The notes: generated from the letters alone by a model not told the origin. A DNA stretch of 64,000 nt from Actinomycetota bacterium (GCA_003168255.1 PMSU01000136.1:1-64000); one strand, 5' to 3'; numbered from the stretch's first letter, positions 49,712 to 59,671 are shown. Program-made: numbers and translations.

Positions 49712-50508
49712 GTACCAGGTCCGTCGTCGCACCCGATTTGACCACCCGGCGCGCTCCGGGCATGGGCGGACTCAACCTCACGGTCCTCAGGCTGGAGGTG
49801 CGCCGGCTGCTCCGCAACAGGCGCACCGTCATCTTCTCGATGTTGATGCCCTGCGTGCTCTTCCTGCTGTTCGGGCTGAACAAGGCATACGCCAGCGAGC
49901 CCGACGGCCACGGCAACGTCTCGGCATTCATCATGGTCAGCATGGCGCTGTATGGCGCCGTGCTCGCGACCACCAGCGGCGGGGCCATGGTTTCGATCGA
50001 GCGCGCGGCCGGCTGGAGCCGCCAGCTGCGGATTACCCCGCTGTCGCCGGCGGCTTACATCGCCATCAAGATGCTCACCGCACTGGTACTCGGGCTTGCC
50101 TCCGTAGTCGCTGTCTTTGCCGTCGGGCTGCTCATTGGCAAGCCCTCGATGCCGGGTTACCTGTGGATCGTCAGCGGGCTGTGTGTCTGGATCGGCTCGC
50201 TGGTATTCGCGGCGTTCGGGCTGTTCATGGGCTACTTGCTGCCGACGGAGAACGTGATGCAGTTCCTGGGATTCGGGCTGCTGATCTTCTCCTTCGGCGG
50301 TGGGCTGTTCATCCCGCTGAACCAGTTCCCGCACCTGCTCCGGACGATCGCCGAGTTCACTCCGCTCTATGGCCTGAACCAGCTCGTGCACGCCCCGTTG
50401 CTCGGCGTCGGCGTCCACCTGGGGTGGGCGGCCAACACCATTGCGTGGCTGGTCATCTTCGCTGGCGGCGCGATCTGGCGGTTCCGCAAGGACACCGCGC
50501 GGGTCTGA
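49708..50508 (+). CDS. ABC-2 type permease
   Basis: 266 aa with six predicted helices, e.g. TVIFSMLMPCVLFLLFGLNK, AFIMVSMALYGAVLATTSGG, VVAVFAVGLLIGK, IGSLVFAAFGLFMGYLL. Soluble EV-RRLLRNRR amphipathic N-terminus, typical of ABC-2 permeases. Coupled by ATGA to the ATPase. Together with the kinase and regulator upstream it could form a BceS/LiaRS-like stress-export module, but a pseudogene lies between them. Confidence 0.92.
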   Translation: MSTRSVVAPDLTTRRAPGMGGLNLTVLRLEVRRLLRNRRTVIFSMLMPCVLFLLFGLNKAYASEPDGHGNVSAFIMVSMALYGAVLATTSGGAMVSIERAAGWSRQLRITPLSPAAYIAIKMLTALVLGLASVVAVFAVGLLIGKPSMPGYLWIVSGLCVWIGSLVFAAFGLFMGYLLPTENVMQFLGFGLLIFSFGGGLFIPLNQFPHLLRTIAEFTPLYGLNQLVHAPLLGVGVHLGWAANTIAWLVIFAGGAIWRFRKDTARV

Positions 50509-50512
50509 CCGG

Positions 50513-51166
50513 CTAGCTGAAGGGGCAGCTGGCGTAGGGAACGTCGCCCAGGTCGACAAAGCCAGGCAGGTGGATGGCGGCCGGCCCGCCACGCCAGTCG
50601 TAGTCGAGAATGAACTGGACCGGGAGCGCGCCCGGGCACCTGACGAGCACCTTGAAGGTGACGGTGAACCACGTGCTGGCGCCCGCGGGAAGGGCATTGC
50701 CTGGTGCGTAGCTCAAGACTGGCAGCTCCCCGCATGGTCCCCACGCCTGCGAGGTCACCTTGAGCCCGCCCAGCGGCAGAACAGCCGCGACCCGGCGGAG
50801 CGTCACGCCTGCCGCCGACTGGTTCGTGACCTGGACGCCCAGTTGCAGCGCGCGGCCGATCTGCGCTGAGCACTGGCTGCCGGACTGGCTCAGGGCCGGG
50901 GTGCCTGCGGCCGGGGAGATGGCGACGCGGGAACGCGAGAGGGGCGCGGCACTGCTCCTGGCGTGCCGGTCGCCGGCCGCATACCCCGCGACAAGACCGG
51001 CGGCCAGTCCCGCGACAGCGAGAATGACGGCGCTCCGCGGCGGCCGCCACCGGGGGATCGGCAGCTGGCGGCCACCCATCTCCACGACGTCATCACCAGC
51101 CGAGGGCCCGCTATTCCCCGGCGGGAAATCAGGCCTGGGCCGCCCGCTGTCATCTCGACCCGTCAC
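50513..51166 (-). CDS. Membrane-anchored extracytoplasmic protein
   Basis: 217 aa. One N-terminal helix (SAVILAVAGLAAGLVAGYAA), then a beta-rich exterior domain with four cysteines (GSQCSAQIGR, WGPCGELPV, LVRCPGALPV, PYASCPFS). The pattern LGVQVTNQSAAGVTLRRVAA looks like an Ig-like or transglutaminase-neighbour domain of unknown function. Its stop is 5 bp from the permease stop. Confidence 0.7.
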   Translation of the reverse strand: MTGRDDSGRPRPDFPPGNSGPSAGDDVVEMGGRQLPIPRWRPPRSAVILAVAGLAAGLVAGYAAGDRHARSSAAPLSRSRVAISPAAGTPALSQSGSQCSAQIGRALQLGVQVTNQSAAGVTLRRVAAVLPLGGLKVTSQAWGPCGELPVLSYAPGNALPAGASTWFTVTFKVLVRCPGALPVQFILDYDWRGGPAAIHLPGFVDLGDVPYASCPFS

Positions 51167-51320
51167 CTATCCACGATAGAACGAACCGCAGAAGAATGCT
51201 TCTGCCGCCTGGTGGAGTCCGTCGGGCGCGAAGATGCCAGCCCGGCAGGATGCCGTCGCAACCTCGGGGTGGTGCTGCGGCCGGTAGCGCGATCGAATCG
51301 GGGATTGCGAGGATGGACCC

Positions 51321-51920
51321 GTGCAGACAGAAGTTGACCTCGTATGGCCTACCGACATGACGGGCGAGCTGGCGGAACACTCGCATGCCCTTATCGGGAC
51401 CGTCGCTGACCTCGGCGGCGCTATCGGCTGGATGAGCCCGCCGTCTCGGGCCGAGACGGATGAGTGGCTGGCGGGCGTGCTCGCCAGCGCCGCCGCGGGC
51501 GACGGCGCGATGTGCACCGCATGGCAGGACGGCCGACTCGTCGCCATGGGCTTGTGGCGCCGGGATGAAGCCAGCTACTTCCGGCATATGGCCGAGCTGG
51601 CCAAGATCATGGTCCATCCGCAGGCCAGAGGCGGACGGCTAGGGCACGTCGTGACCCAGGCGCTTATCGCCAGTGCCAGCGATGCGGGCATCGAGACGCT
51701 GCAACTTGGCGTCCGTGGCAACAACCACCTGGCTATCCAGCTCTATAAGGAGGCCGGCTTCGTGGAGTGGGGCAGGCTCCCGGATGTCATCGAGGTCGGC
51801 GACGAGCGTTTCGACGACGTGCGGATGTACCTCAAGCTGAACAGGCCCGCACACCTGATTATGCACGGCAGCCGCCCGTCCGGCCCTGGCTCATCAGCGC
51901 GGAGACCGCGGCCGGCTTAA
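51321..51920 (+). CDS. GNAT-family N-acetyltransferase
   Basis: 199 aa. Acetyl-CoA-binding region AELAKIMVHPQARGGRLGHV (relaxed R/QxxGxG/A), beta-bulge LQLGVRGNNHLAIQLYKEAG and FVEWGRLPDVIEVGDERFDD. Substrate unknown. GTG 51321 with GAGG about 9 nt upstream. The Pro/Arg-rich last 25 residues are not conserved-looking. Confidence 0.85.
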   Translation: MQTEVDLVWPTDMTGELAEHSHALIGTVADLGGAIGWMSPPSRAETDEWLAGVLASAAAGDGAMCTAWQDGRLVAMGLWRRDEASYFRHMAELAKIMVHPQARGGRLGHVVTQALIASASDAGIETLQLGVRGNNHLAIQLYKEAGFVEWGRLPDVIEVGDERFDDVRMYLKLNRPAHLIMHGSRPSGPGSSARRPRPA

Positions 51921-51942
51921 TGGCGGCCCGAGCGAGCGGCTG

Positions 51943-52803
51943 TCACCACCTGCTCGGGTCGGACCCGACACCCTGTAGCCCGATCGTCCGGATGAGGCTG
52001 AGCTTGCCGGCGTCATCGCTGGCTGGATCGGCCGTATGGACGATGATCCTAAGATCGCTGCCGCCGACGGTGAGGACGTCGCAGTCCAGGGTGAGCGGCC
52101 CGACTTCCGGGTGGGCGATGGTCTTGCGGTCCGAACGGCGCGCCCCGACCCCGTGCTGCTGCCATGCCTCGGCGAATCGGCTGCTCACCTGGCGAAGGTC
52201 GGCGATCAGGCGGTGCAGGCCGGCGTCGTCCGGATACCGGCCGGCGGCCGCCCGAATGTCCGCGGCGGCCGACAGCTCGAACTCGGTGATCTCTGCCGGG
52301 CTGCGCACCACCCGCCCGGCGGTCCCGGTGAAGTGACGCCAGAGAAGGTTGCGGTCCCGCCCGGCAGAGGCCGAGGGATCACCCATCAGCGCCGCCCAGG
52401 TCGGGTTCCATGCGACCAGCGTCCATGCCGCGTCGTAGACGCCCACCGCCGCATCGTCGAGCCGGCCAATCAGCCGTTAGATGCCCGGCGTCATGTGCGC
52501 GGAGATGGTCTTCCGGCTTGGCGGCGCGTGCCCGGCCTGCCGGTAGAGGTGGTCCCGCTCGTCCGGTGTCAGGCGCAGCGCGCGGGCGAGGCTGGCGAGG
52601 ACCTGAGCGGACGGGTTGGCGGCCCGGCCCTGCTCCAGCCGGACGAGGTAGTCGACCGAGATCCCGGCCAGCGAGGCAACCTCTTCCCGGCGCAGCCCCG
52701 GGCTGCGCCGCAGGCCGGCCGCAGCCAGGCCCACAGCCGAGGGCTGTAGCCGGTCACGCCAGGCGCGAACCGTCACGCCCAGGCCGTCACGCTGATCGTC
52801 CAT
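51943..52803 (-). pseudogene. XRE/MmyB-type regulator with one nonsense codon
   Basis: The first 108 codons (52803-52480) are an XRE HTH: LRRSPGLRREEVASLAGISV, DYLVRLEQGRAANPSAQVLA, ending HMTPGI. Then comes TAA (52477-52479), and the same frame continues RLIGRLDDAAVGVYDAAWTL, VAWNPTWAALMGD and the full MmyB-like ligand domain to 51943. In relatives this codon encodes Gln (CAA or CAG), so one C-to-T change explains the stop. No base is gained or lost. Readthrough or a sequencing error are alternatives. Divergent from the SDR remnant, its probable target. Confidence 0.85.
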
Positions 52804-52907
52804 ACCCCGAGTCTGCCCTGACCCAGGCCGATGTGCCTGGTACTGCCAGTCCCACGGTCGATCCGGGACCTGGCTCTGCCATGATCGCCCCGGGGAAGAT
52901 GGGCGTT

Positions 52908-53433
52908 ATGACGATCACGCTGATAACTGGAGCCAATAAGGGACTGGGCCGGGAGACTGCCCGGCGTCTCATCGAGAAGGGGCACACCGTCTACATCGGA
53001 GCCGCCCGCGCAGACGACCGCCGCCGACATGCTCGCCGTCTATGACACCAATGTGTTTGGCGTGGTCCGGGTGACCAGGGCGATGCTGCCGCTGCTCGAA
53101 CGGTCCGATGCGCCGGTGATCGTCAACGTCAGCAGCGGCATGGGCTCGCTGGCCATCACCACCGACCCGGAAAGATTCGAGTCCACCCTGAAGGCGCTTG
53201 CCTACCCCTCCTCGAAGTCCGCGCTCAACATGCTGACAAGCCAGTACGCCAAGGCTCACCCCCGGTTCCGGATCAACGCGGTAGATCCCGGATACACCGC
53301 GACCGACCTGAACGGCCACCGCGGCACCAAGACCATCGAGCAAGGCGCGGAGATCATCGTGCGGATGGCCATGATCGGTTCCGATGGCCGCACCGGGACC
53401 TTCACCGACGAGCATGGCCTGGTTCCGTGGTGA
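52908..53433 (+). pseudogene. Short-chain dehydrogenase with internal deletion
   Basis: Start ATG 52908: MTITLITGANKGLGRETARR, with the NAD(P)-binding TGxxxGxG. The frame runs to HTVYIGA and is then lost. In another frame the SDR resumes at MLAVYDTNVFGVVRVTRAML, with the catalytic YPSSK (AYPSSKSALNMLTSQYAKAH) and the C-terminal VDPGYTATDLNGHRGT. The segment with the NNAG motif and the alpha-C/D helices, about 80 residues, is missing at about 53010-53020. The deletion also shifts frame, so no active enzyme can be made. Confidence 0.88.
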
Positions 53434-53477
53434 TCGGGCGGAGCAGGCCCTGAGCCGGCGTATGCAAGGCTGGCTGG

Positions 53478-54482
53478 GTGGATGCAGGTGCGCGCCGGGA
53501 GTCTGCGGCGCTGAACGTCCGACTGCCATCGCCGGTTGAGCCGCTGCATGATGACAGGCTTGCGGACGCTGGGGTGCGGCTGTGGCTGAAGCGCGACGAC
53601 CTCATCCATCCGGAGTTGCCGGGGAACAAGTGGCGGAAGCTGAAGTACAACCTGAGGGCGGCGGGCGAGCAGGGTCAACTCGACCTGCTGACCTTCGGCG
53701 GCGCGTACTCGAACCACATCCGGGCGACGGCGGCGGCCGGTTACTACTTCGGTCTGGGCACGATCGGCGTGATACGCGGCGAGCAGCACGATCCGCTGAA
53801 CTGGTCGCTGCAATATGCCGTGAGCAGGGGAATGCGGTTGAGGTATCTGGACCGGCAGACATACCGCGGCAAGACGAGCCCAGAGGTGATTACCAGGCTG
53901 CGGCGCGAGCTTGGCGACTTCTACCTGCTGCCCGAGGGCGGGAGCAACGAGCTGGCCGTGCGGGGGTGCGCGGAACTGCCCGCGGAGATCGACCAGGACT
54001 TCGACGTGATCTGCTGTCCGTGCGGGACTGGCGGCACGCTGGCCGGGATCGCCGCCGGGCTAAGGCGGGGCCAGCGGGCAATCGGGTTTTCTGTGCTGAA
54101 GGGCGGGGAATTCCTGACGGCTGAGGTCGAGCGATTGCAGAGAAGCGCCACCGGGTCCGGGTCCGGGTCCGGGTCCGGGTCCGGGTCCGGGTCCGGGTCC
54201 GGGTCCGGGTCCGGGTCCGGGTCCGGGTCCGGGTCCGGGTCCGGGTCCGCCACCGGGTCCGGGTCCGGGTCCGGAAACTGGAGCATTGAATGCGGTTTCC
54301 ACTTCGGCGGCTACGCCAGGAAGACACCTGAGCTTGTTGAGTTCATCGTGGAGTTTGAGGAACGGCACGGGTTGCGGCTGGACTGGGTGTATGTCGCGAA
54401 GATGATGTTTGGAATCTTCACGATGGCGCGCCATCGCGCTTTCCCGCCAGGGGCCCGGATCGTGGCCGTGGTCACGGGGTAG
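53478..54482 (+). CDS. PLP enzyme, ACC deaminase / D-cysteine desulfhydrase family
   Basis: 334 aa. Fold-type II PLP enzyme: VRLWLKRDDLIHPELPGNKW with the PLP lysine in GNKWRKLKY, TFGGAYSNHIRATAAAGYYF, PLP-phosphate loop CCPCGTGGTLAGIAAG. Between residues 226 and 264 a Gly-Ser run, encoded by GGGTCC repeats, interrupts the sequence between a helix and GNWSIECGFHFGGYARKTPE. The chain ends VVTG, a few residues earlier than usual family members, which continue with a GGLQG-like tail. GTG start at 53478. Activity is uncertain because of both features. Confidence 0.8.
   Translation: MDAGARRESAALNVRLPSPVEPLHDDRLADAGVRLWLKRDDLIHPELPGNKWRKLKYNLRAAGEQGQLDLLTFGGAYSNHIRATAAAGYYFGLGTIGVIRGEQHDPLNWSLQYAVSRGMRLRYLDRQTYRGKTSPEVITRLRRELGDFYLLPEGGSNELAVRGCAELPAEIDQDFDVICCPCGTGGTLAGIAAGLRRGQRAIGFSVLKGGEFLTAEVERLQRSATGSGSGSGSGSGSGSGSGSGSGSGSGSGSGSGSATGSGSGSGNWSIECGFHFGGYARKTPELVEFIVEFEERHGLRLDWVYVAKMMFGIFTMARHRAFPPGARIVAVVTG
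54153..54272. repeat. GGGTCC hexanucleotide microsatellite in coding sequence
   Basis: Sixteen perfect GGGTCC units (54153-54248), one GCCACC interruption, then three more units (54255-54272). It encodes Gly-Ser repeats inside the PLP-enzyme gene. Slippage would change the length in two-residue steps without frameshift. Confidence 0.97.
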
Positions 54483-54502
54483 CCCGGGCCGTTCCCCGTC
54501 AA

Positions 54503-54886
54503 TCAGGCTGGTTCCCAGCGCCAGCCGTCGTTGTCCTCGCAGATGATCGATTCGCCATCCGCCGTCCGCCCGGTCACCCCGTGATCGTCATCGCGGCAGA
54601 ATTCACCCGGCTGATAGCACGTGTTTTCATCGCTGATGGGGTAACAACTACGGGCAGGGGCGGCCACCACGGGCGGGTGCGTGGATGGCGCTGCCTGCGC
54701 GGTTGTGGCGGGTGCTGATGGCGCCGTGGTTTCCAGTAACGGTGCTCCTGTTGCGCCGGCGGCGGCCGCGGTCGGCGCTGGTTTTGCCGGTGCTAAGGAT
54801 GCCGTGGAGCTACAGGCTGCCAGACCCGTCGATAGTCCTAAGGCCGCGATGGCGAACACCCAAGGTCGAATAACCCGGTAACTCAT
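54503..54886 (-). CDS. Secreted lipoprotein, small
   Basis: 127 aa. Signal peptide with lipobox LAAC (Cys about residue 25), a Pro/Ala/Thr-rich linker to about residue 75, then a C-terminal module with four cysteines (RSCYPISDENTCYQPGEFCR, ESIICEDNDGWRWEPA). The Cys-rich end resembles an extracellular binding domain with two disulfides. Function unknown. Confidence 0.72.
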   Translation of the reverse strand: MSYRVIRPWVFAIAALGLSTGLAACSSTASLAPAKPAPTAAAAGATGAPLLETTAPSAPATTAQAAPSTHPPVVAAPARSCYPISDENTCYQPGEFCRDDDHGVTGRTADGESIICEDNDGWRWEPA

Positions 54887-54970
54887 GATGGCCCTTCTGC
54901 AACGAGGTAATGGTCAGCGCGCTCAGCAGTGAGACGCGCCGGTCCCCGTTTCAGATGACGCTCCGCCCGT

Positions 54971-55861
54971 CTAGGGTTGCGTCACTTTTACACCGGAATC
55001 GCCGGCCACCCGGATAAGGACGGCTGCCCAGGTGCGGAAGGGGCGCCACCTCTCGGCGATTGCCTCGAGCTGCGGGGCGGCCAGCGGCTCCGGCCCGGTG
55101 TTGTAGAACCGCGCGGCGTAGCTGCCCAGCCGGGGCTCGTTGAACGTCAGCGCGTCGGTCGCGCCGGTCGCCCTGACGACGATCAGCGTGCCGTAGGTCG
55201 GCCCGATCCCGGGGATCTTCTGCACCTCCTTGAACGCCTCGGCGGCATCGAGGGCCGCCAGCCGCTGCGGGTCTAGCGCTCCGTCCAGGGCGGCCCTGGC
55301 CACCCCGTGCAGCCGGCCGATGCGGGTCGGGTCCAGGCCGCGGAACTCCTGCACGGCAAGCAGCTGCTCTGGCGTCGGGAAGGCAGCGATCGGCTCCCCG
55401 CCGGCGACGAAGCCGCGGCCGAACGCCTCCGCGAGACGCGTCCGGATGGCGACGGCCTGGCTGCGTCGCCGCCGCGCCGCGATGATCGACCAGGCGGCCG
55501 CCTCGTACGGTGAGTGGAACAGGACAGGCCGGAACCCCGGGTGAGCCTCCTGTAGCTCGCCGATGACCGGATCGCGCTGGCCCACCGCCAGCCACTGCGT
55601 CCCGGGGTGATCTAGGCACAGGATGCGGCATACCTGCCGCTTGACCTGCTCCGGGTCGGCGCCGCCGACCACCGACGCGGCGAGCGTTCCGTCGCCGCAC
55701 TGCGTCAGGTGAACGGCCGCCTGGCCGCGCAGGTCGTCGCTGACGAAGGCGAGCCGCAGCTCTGCCGCGGGGTCCGGGCTTCCCAGCTTGGGACCGAAGC
55801 CGAAGCCGGCGGCCGCGGCCAGGCAGAACGGCGTGTCGGGTGTGATGGTGAATGTCGTCAT
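54971..55861 (-). CDS. AlkA-like DNA-3-methyladenine glycosylase family protein
   Basis: 296 aa. The HhH-GPD core is visible: FHSPYEAAAWSIIAARRRRS, FRGLDPTRIGRLHGVARAAL and the hairpin VQKIPGIGPTYGTLIVVRAT. The AlkA catalytic Asp normally lies about 15 residues after the HhH; here that stretch reads DALTFNEPRLGSYAARFY, with EPR instead of a clear Asp. Members with EPR occur in actinobacteria and may act differently or not at all. Base-excision repair is the family role. The ATG at 55861 fits the N-terminal domain. Confidence 0.8.
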   Translation of the reverse strand: MTTFTITPDTPFCLAAAAGFGFGPKLGSPDPAAELRLAFVSDDLRGQAAVHLTQCGDGTLAASVVGGADPEQVKRQVCRILCLDHPGTQWLAVGQRDPVIGELQEAHPGFRPVLFHSPYEAAAWSIIAARRRRSQAVAIRTRLAEAFGRGFVAGGEPIAAFPTPEQLLAVQEFRGLDPTRIGRLHGVARAALDGALDPQRLAALDAAEAFKEVQKIPGIGPTYGTLIVVRATGATDALTFNEPRLGSYAARFYNTGPEPLAAPQLEAIAERWRPFRTWAAVLIRVAGDSGVKVTQP

Positions 55862-55945
55862 GGTGCGTCAACCTCCGGATGGGAAGGACGCTACGCGGAC
55901 GTACCGACAAACTGGGGTGCCGGCCGGGAGACGAGTCCGCGCCGG

Positions 55946-56536
55946 TCAGCCGCTGGCCCACTCCGCCGCCGCGTCCGAGGCGCCCGGCGACGCCTGGACC
56001 CGGAGCGCCGCCAGTGCCTCAGGGCCGAGCTGCCTCTCCGCGGCGTCGACGACGCCGAGATCGGCCTGGACGTGCAGCTGCGCCGCCGTGATCAGCAGCG
56101 CGACAACCGGGGACGGCGCCACGAGCGGCCTGGCGTCGGCCAGGCTGCGCAGCTCCCTGAGCAGATGCGCGCGCTGGCGGCCGAGCACGCCGGCCAGCGT
56201 GGCTGCGTCGCCGGCCTGCGCCGCTGCCATCACCTTGAGGAAGAAGTCGTCGCGATAGCCCCGAATGCGAGGGCTCGGCGCATCCAGCCAGCGATCGAGC
56301 TCGTCTCGGCCGGCCTGGGTGAGGCGATGGACGAGCCGGTCGGGCTTGATCGGCTGCGGCTGGCGCTCGGACTCGATCAGGCCATCGCGGGCCAGCCGGT
56401 CAAGGATCTGGTACAGGTGACCGATATTCAGCCCGCCCCACTGCTCCCCCACGGCCTGCTCGAAACTGCCCTTCAGCTCGTAGCCGTGGGCCGGCTTGGC
56501 CGCGAGCAGCGCGAGGACGGCGTGGTGCAGCGGCAT
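55946..56536 (-). CDS. PadR-family regulator with Vir_act_alpha C-terminal domain
   Basis: 196 aa. wHTH: LHHAVLALLAAKPAHGYELK, LNIGHLYQILDRLARDGLIE, then a C-terminal helical domain (FLKVMAAAQAGDAATLAGVL). Divergent from the ABC ATPase gene at 56749; PadR proteins of this type often repress ABC exporters of the MacB kind. Confidence 0.9.
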   Translation of the reverse strand: MPLHHAVLALLAAKPAHGYELKGSFEQAVGEQWGGLNIGHLYQILDRLARDGLIESERQPQPIKPDRLVHRLTQAGRDELDRWLDAPSPRIRGYRDDFFLKVMAAAQAGDAATLAGVLGRQRAHLLRELRSLADARPLVAPSPVVALLITAAQLHVQADLGVVDAAERQLGPEALAALRVQASPGASDAAAEWASG

Positions 56537-56591
56537 GTCAGCAGCCTCCTCCGGGGCCTGCGTAACGGCGCGGCCTCATCTTGCCCTGTCA

Positions 56592-56633
56592 CTAGGTAAC
56601 AGTGTGATCTCACTCTTGCCTTGTTGCTAGGTA
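56592..56633. promoter_or_regulatory. CTAGGTA direct repeats in the padR/ABC divergent region
   Basis: CTAGGTA occurs at 56592-56598 and 56627-56633, 35 bp apart. The first sits within a CACT-7nt-AGTG dyad. Both lie in the PadR promoter zone of the divergent pair and could be regulator sites. Confidence 0.45.
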
Positions 56634-56748
56634 GGGCGTCACAGTAGTCGCATGCCCGGGCTGGCGCCAGCCGAGCCGACTGAAGCACCGGAAGGACGAT
56701 GGCCGTGGGAAGGCTTGCCTGGTCGCAGCTGCTAGCCGAGGAGTGAAG

Positions 56749-57501
<753 letters not shown>

Positions 57502-57582
57502 CCGATCCTGGTCGGCTGATTCCGGACTGACGGCAAACCGGTGAGTCCGGCACCCGGACGTTCGGCTAAAGAATTTTCTGCC

Positions 57583-58266
57583 TTACGGCGCTTGCGGGGC
57601 TTCCGGCGCCGGGACGAGTCCGTGCTGGTAGGCGTAGCTGACCGCCTGGGCGCGGTCGCGGGCCTGGATCTTGGTGAGCAGGTGGTTAATGTGGCTCTTC
57701 ACGGTCGCCTCACTGACCACGAGCTGACTGGCAATTTCGGTGTTCGAGAGCCCCGCCGCGATGAGGGAAAGGACCTCGGCTTCCCTTGGGGTCAGCCCGG
57801 CGGGCAATCGCGCCGCGGGCTGCCTTGGCTCGTCCGGGATGGCGGCGATGGCGTCGACGAGATGGTGCTGGACGGCGGGGTCGATCGCGACCTGATCGTC
57901 GAGCACCTGCTCGAGCGCGCGGCGGATCTCCACCGCCCCGGCGTCCTTGGTCAGGTAACCGCGGGCGCCGGCCCGGAGCGCGTCGAGCACGGACCGGTCG
58001 TCGGCGTAGGTGGTGAGCACGATCACCTTGATCTGCGGCTCGTGCTCGCGTAGCTGCCTGGTGGCCTCGACGCCGTCACACCGCGGCATCCGCAGATCCA
58101 TCAGGACGACGTCAGGGCGGAGCTCGCGGGCCATGGCGATCGCCTCGTCGCCGTCGGCGGCGGTGCCGACCACCTCGACGCCGGGAAGGAGCCCGAGGAC
58201 CATGGCGAGGCCCTCGCGGACCACTCGCTGGTCATCAGCGGTCAGGACGCGGATGGGATCGTTCAC
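57583..58266 (-). CDS. NarL/LuxR-type response regulator
   Basis: 227 aa from GTG 58266. Receiver: IRVLTADDQRVVREGLAMVL, phosphoacceptor Asp in DVVLMDLRMPRCDGVEATRQ, Lys in RGYLTKDAGAVE. LuxR HTH: LTPREAEVLSLIAAGLSNTE, IASQLVVSEATVKSHINHLL. Overlaps the kinase stop as GTGA. Partner of the kinase at 58263-59465. Confidence 0.95.
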   Translation of the reverse strand: MNDPIRVLTADDQRVVREGLAMVLGLLPGVEVVGTAADGDEAIAMARELRPDVVLMDLRMPRCDGVEATRQLREHEPQIKVIVLTTYADDRSVLDALRAGARGYLTKDAGAVEIRRALEQVLDDQVAIDPAVQHHLVDAIAAIPDEPRQPAARLPAGLTPREAEVLSLIAAGLSNTEIASQLVVSEATVKSHINHLLTKIQARDRAQAVSYAYQHGLVPAPEAPQAP

Positions 58267-59465
58267 GCGGGGACCTGCAATTCGACTCGGAATCCGCTGT
58301 CTGTCGGCCCGGCGGCGAGTGAACCGCCGAGCAGCTCGGCGCGCTCGCGCATGCCGGTCAGGCCGTATCCGCCGCCGCCACCACCACCGGCGCCGGCGCC
58401 GGACGGGCCTGGCTGGCCGCCATTGGAGCCGAAGTCCTCGATCGTGAGGCAGGTCCGGTCCGGCTGGTAGGCCAGCTGTATCTCGACTCGCTCGGGGCGG
58501 GCGTGCTTGCCGACATTGGTCAGCGCCTCCTGGGCAACCCGGTAGACGGCGAGCCCCGCCTCGGAGTCCAGCGGGTGCGCGGGCCCGGAGACGGCGAACT
58601 GGCACCGGACGCCGCTGTCCCGCTCGAAGTGCGTCGCCAGGGTCGCCAGCTGTTCGGGTCCCGGCAGGTCATCGTCGCGCAGCATGCCGATCGCCCGGCG
58701 GGCCTCCTCAAGGCCGCTCTTGCCCAGATGGTGGGCACGCTCGATTGTCCCGGGCAGCCGCGGGTCGGCGGGGTTCTCGGTGGCCATCAGCCTGGCCGCC
58801 TCGAGCTGGATCATGAGTCCGGACAGCGAGTGCGCGAGCACGTCATGCATCTCACGGGCCAGCCGCTGACGTTCGGCGAGGGCCACGGCCCGCGCTTCGG
58901 CGCCGCGGGTCTGCTCCAGCTCGATCAGCATCGTCTCGGCCTGCTCGTTCCCCTCCCTGAGCCGCTGGGCGAGGGCAATGATGATGAAGACGCCGACGAA
59001 CGCGACCCCGGTCAGCAGCGCCGAGATCAGCGGCCTGTGCCTGGCGGCCGCGGTGCCCACCAGCAGCCCGGCCGTGACGACGGCTAGGACCGCGCTGACC
59101 GGCCGGGGCACCCGGCGGGCGGCAAGCACCACGGCGATGAAGAGCCCGAAGTACCCGCCCCCGTCGGGTTGCAGCCAGACCAGCACCGCCGAGCCGACGA
59201 ACAATACGACGATGAACGCGGCGAGCACGCGTATTGCCGCGTCGCGGGTCAGCAGTGCCCCCACCGCGCCGATGGCGAACATGACGAGGGCGACCGTGAC
59301 GGCCAATCGGTGACCGTGCAGACCCGGCGACAGATGACCGATCGCGATCACGACCACGACCACCAGCAGGCCCAGCGGCCGCATCCAGCGCGAGAGTGTC
59401 TCCTGCTGAGCCCGCACGTTGTGCAGCTTGGCCAGGGCCGAGGTGGTCCCTGGATCCCTGCTCAC
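58263..59465 (-). CDS. Sensor histidine kinase (HisKA_3)
   Basis: 400 aa from a GTG at 59465 (VSRDPGTTS); an upstream GTG at 59519 is possible. Five or six membrane helices at residues 25-175. The phosphoacceptor His is in LAREMHDVLAHSLSGLMIQL; N-box VAQEALTNVGKHARPERVEI; G-box with a Gly run (GAGAGGGGGGGYGLTGMRER). It controls the response regulator encoded downstream by overlap. The divergent ABC-2 exporter operon is a plausible target. Confidence 0.92.
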   Translation of the reverse strand: MSRDPGTTSALAKLHNVRAQQETLSRWMRPLGLLVVVVVIAIGHLSPGLHGHRLAVTVALVMFAIGAVGALLTRDAAIRVLAAFIVVLFVGSAVLVWLQPDGGGYFGLFIAVVLAARRVPRPVSAVLAVVTAGLLVGTAAARHRPLISALLTGVAFVGVFIIIALAQRLREGNEQAETMLIELEQTRGAEARAVALAERQRLAREMHDVLAHSLSGLMIQLEAARLMATENPADPRLPGTIERAHHLGKSGLEEARRAIGMLRDDDLPGPEQLATLATHFERDSGVRCQFAVSGPAHPLDSEAGLAVYRVAQEALTNVGKHARPERVEIQLAYQPDRTCLTIEDFGSNGGQPGPSGAGAGGGGGGGYGLTGMRERAELLGGSLAAGPTDSGFRVELQVPA

Positions 59466-59671
59466 AGGACGAACTGTACGGCCAAGGTTGACGCAAAGCG
59501 CCCGCCCTAGGGTTGACACGCTCTATCCAACCGTGGGTGGAGGAGTCTCCCACCTGTGCGGGAACTCGCGGGCGGCCAGAGTTCCATCCCTGCGCCGATG
59601 TTTGTCCGGACAGCTCCGGGCAGCCTTGAGGCATCAGGTTTCACCCGCTGGAAGATGTGAAAGGACTCATC

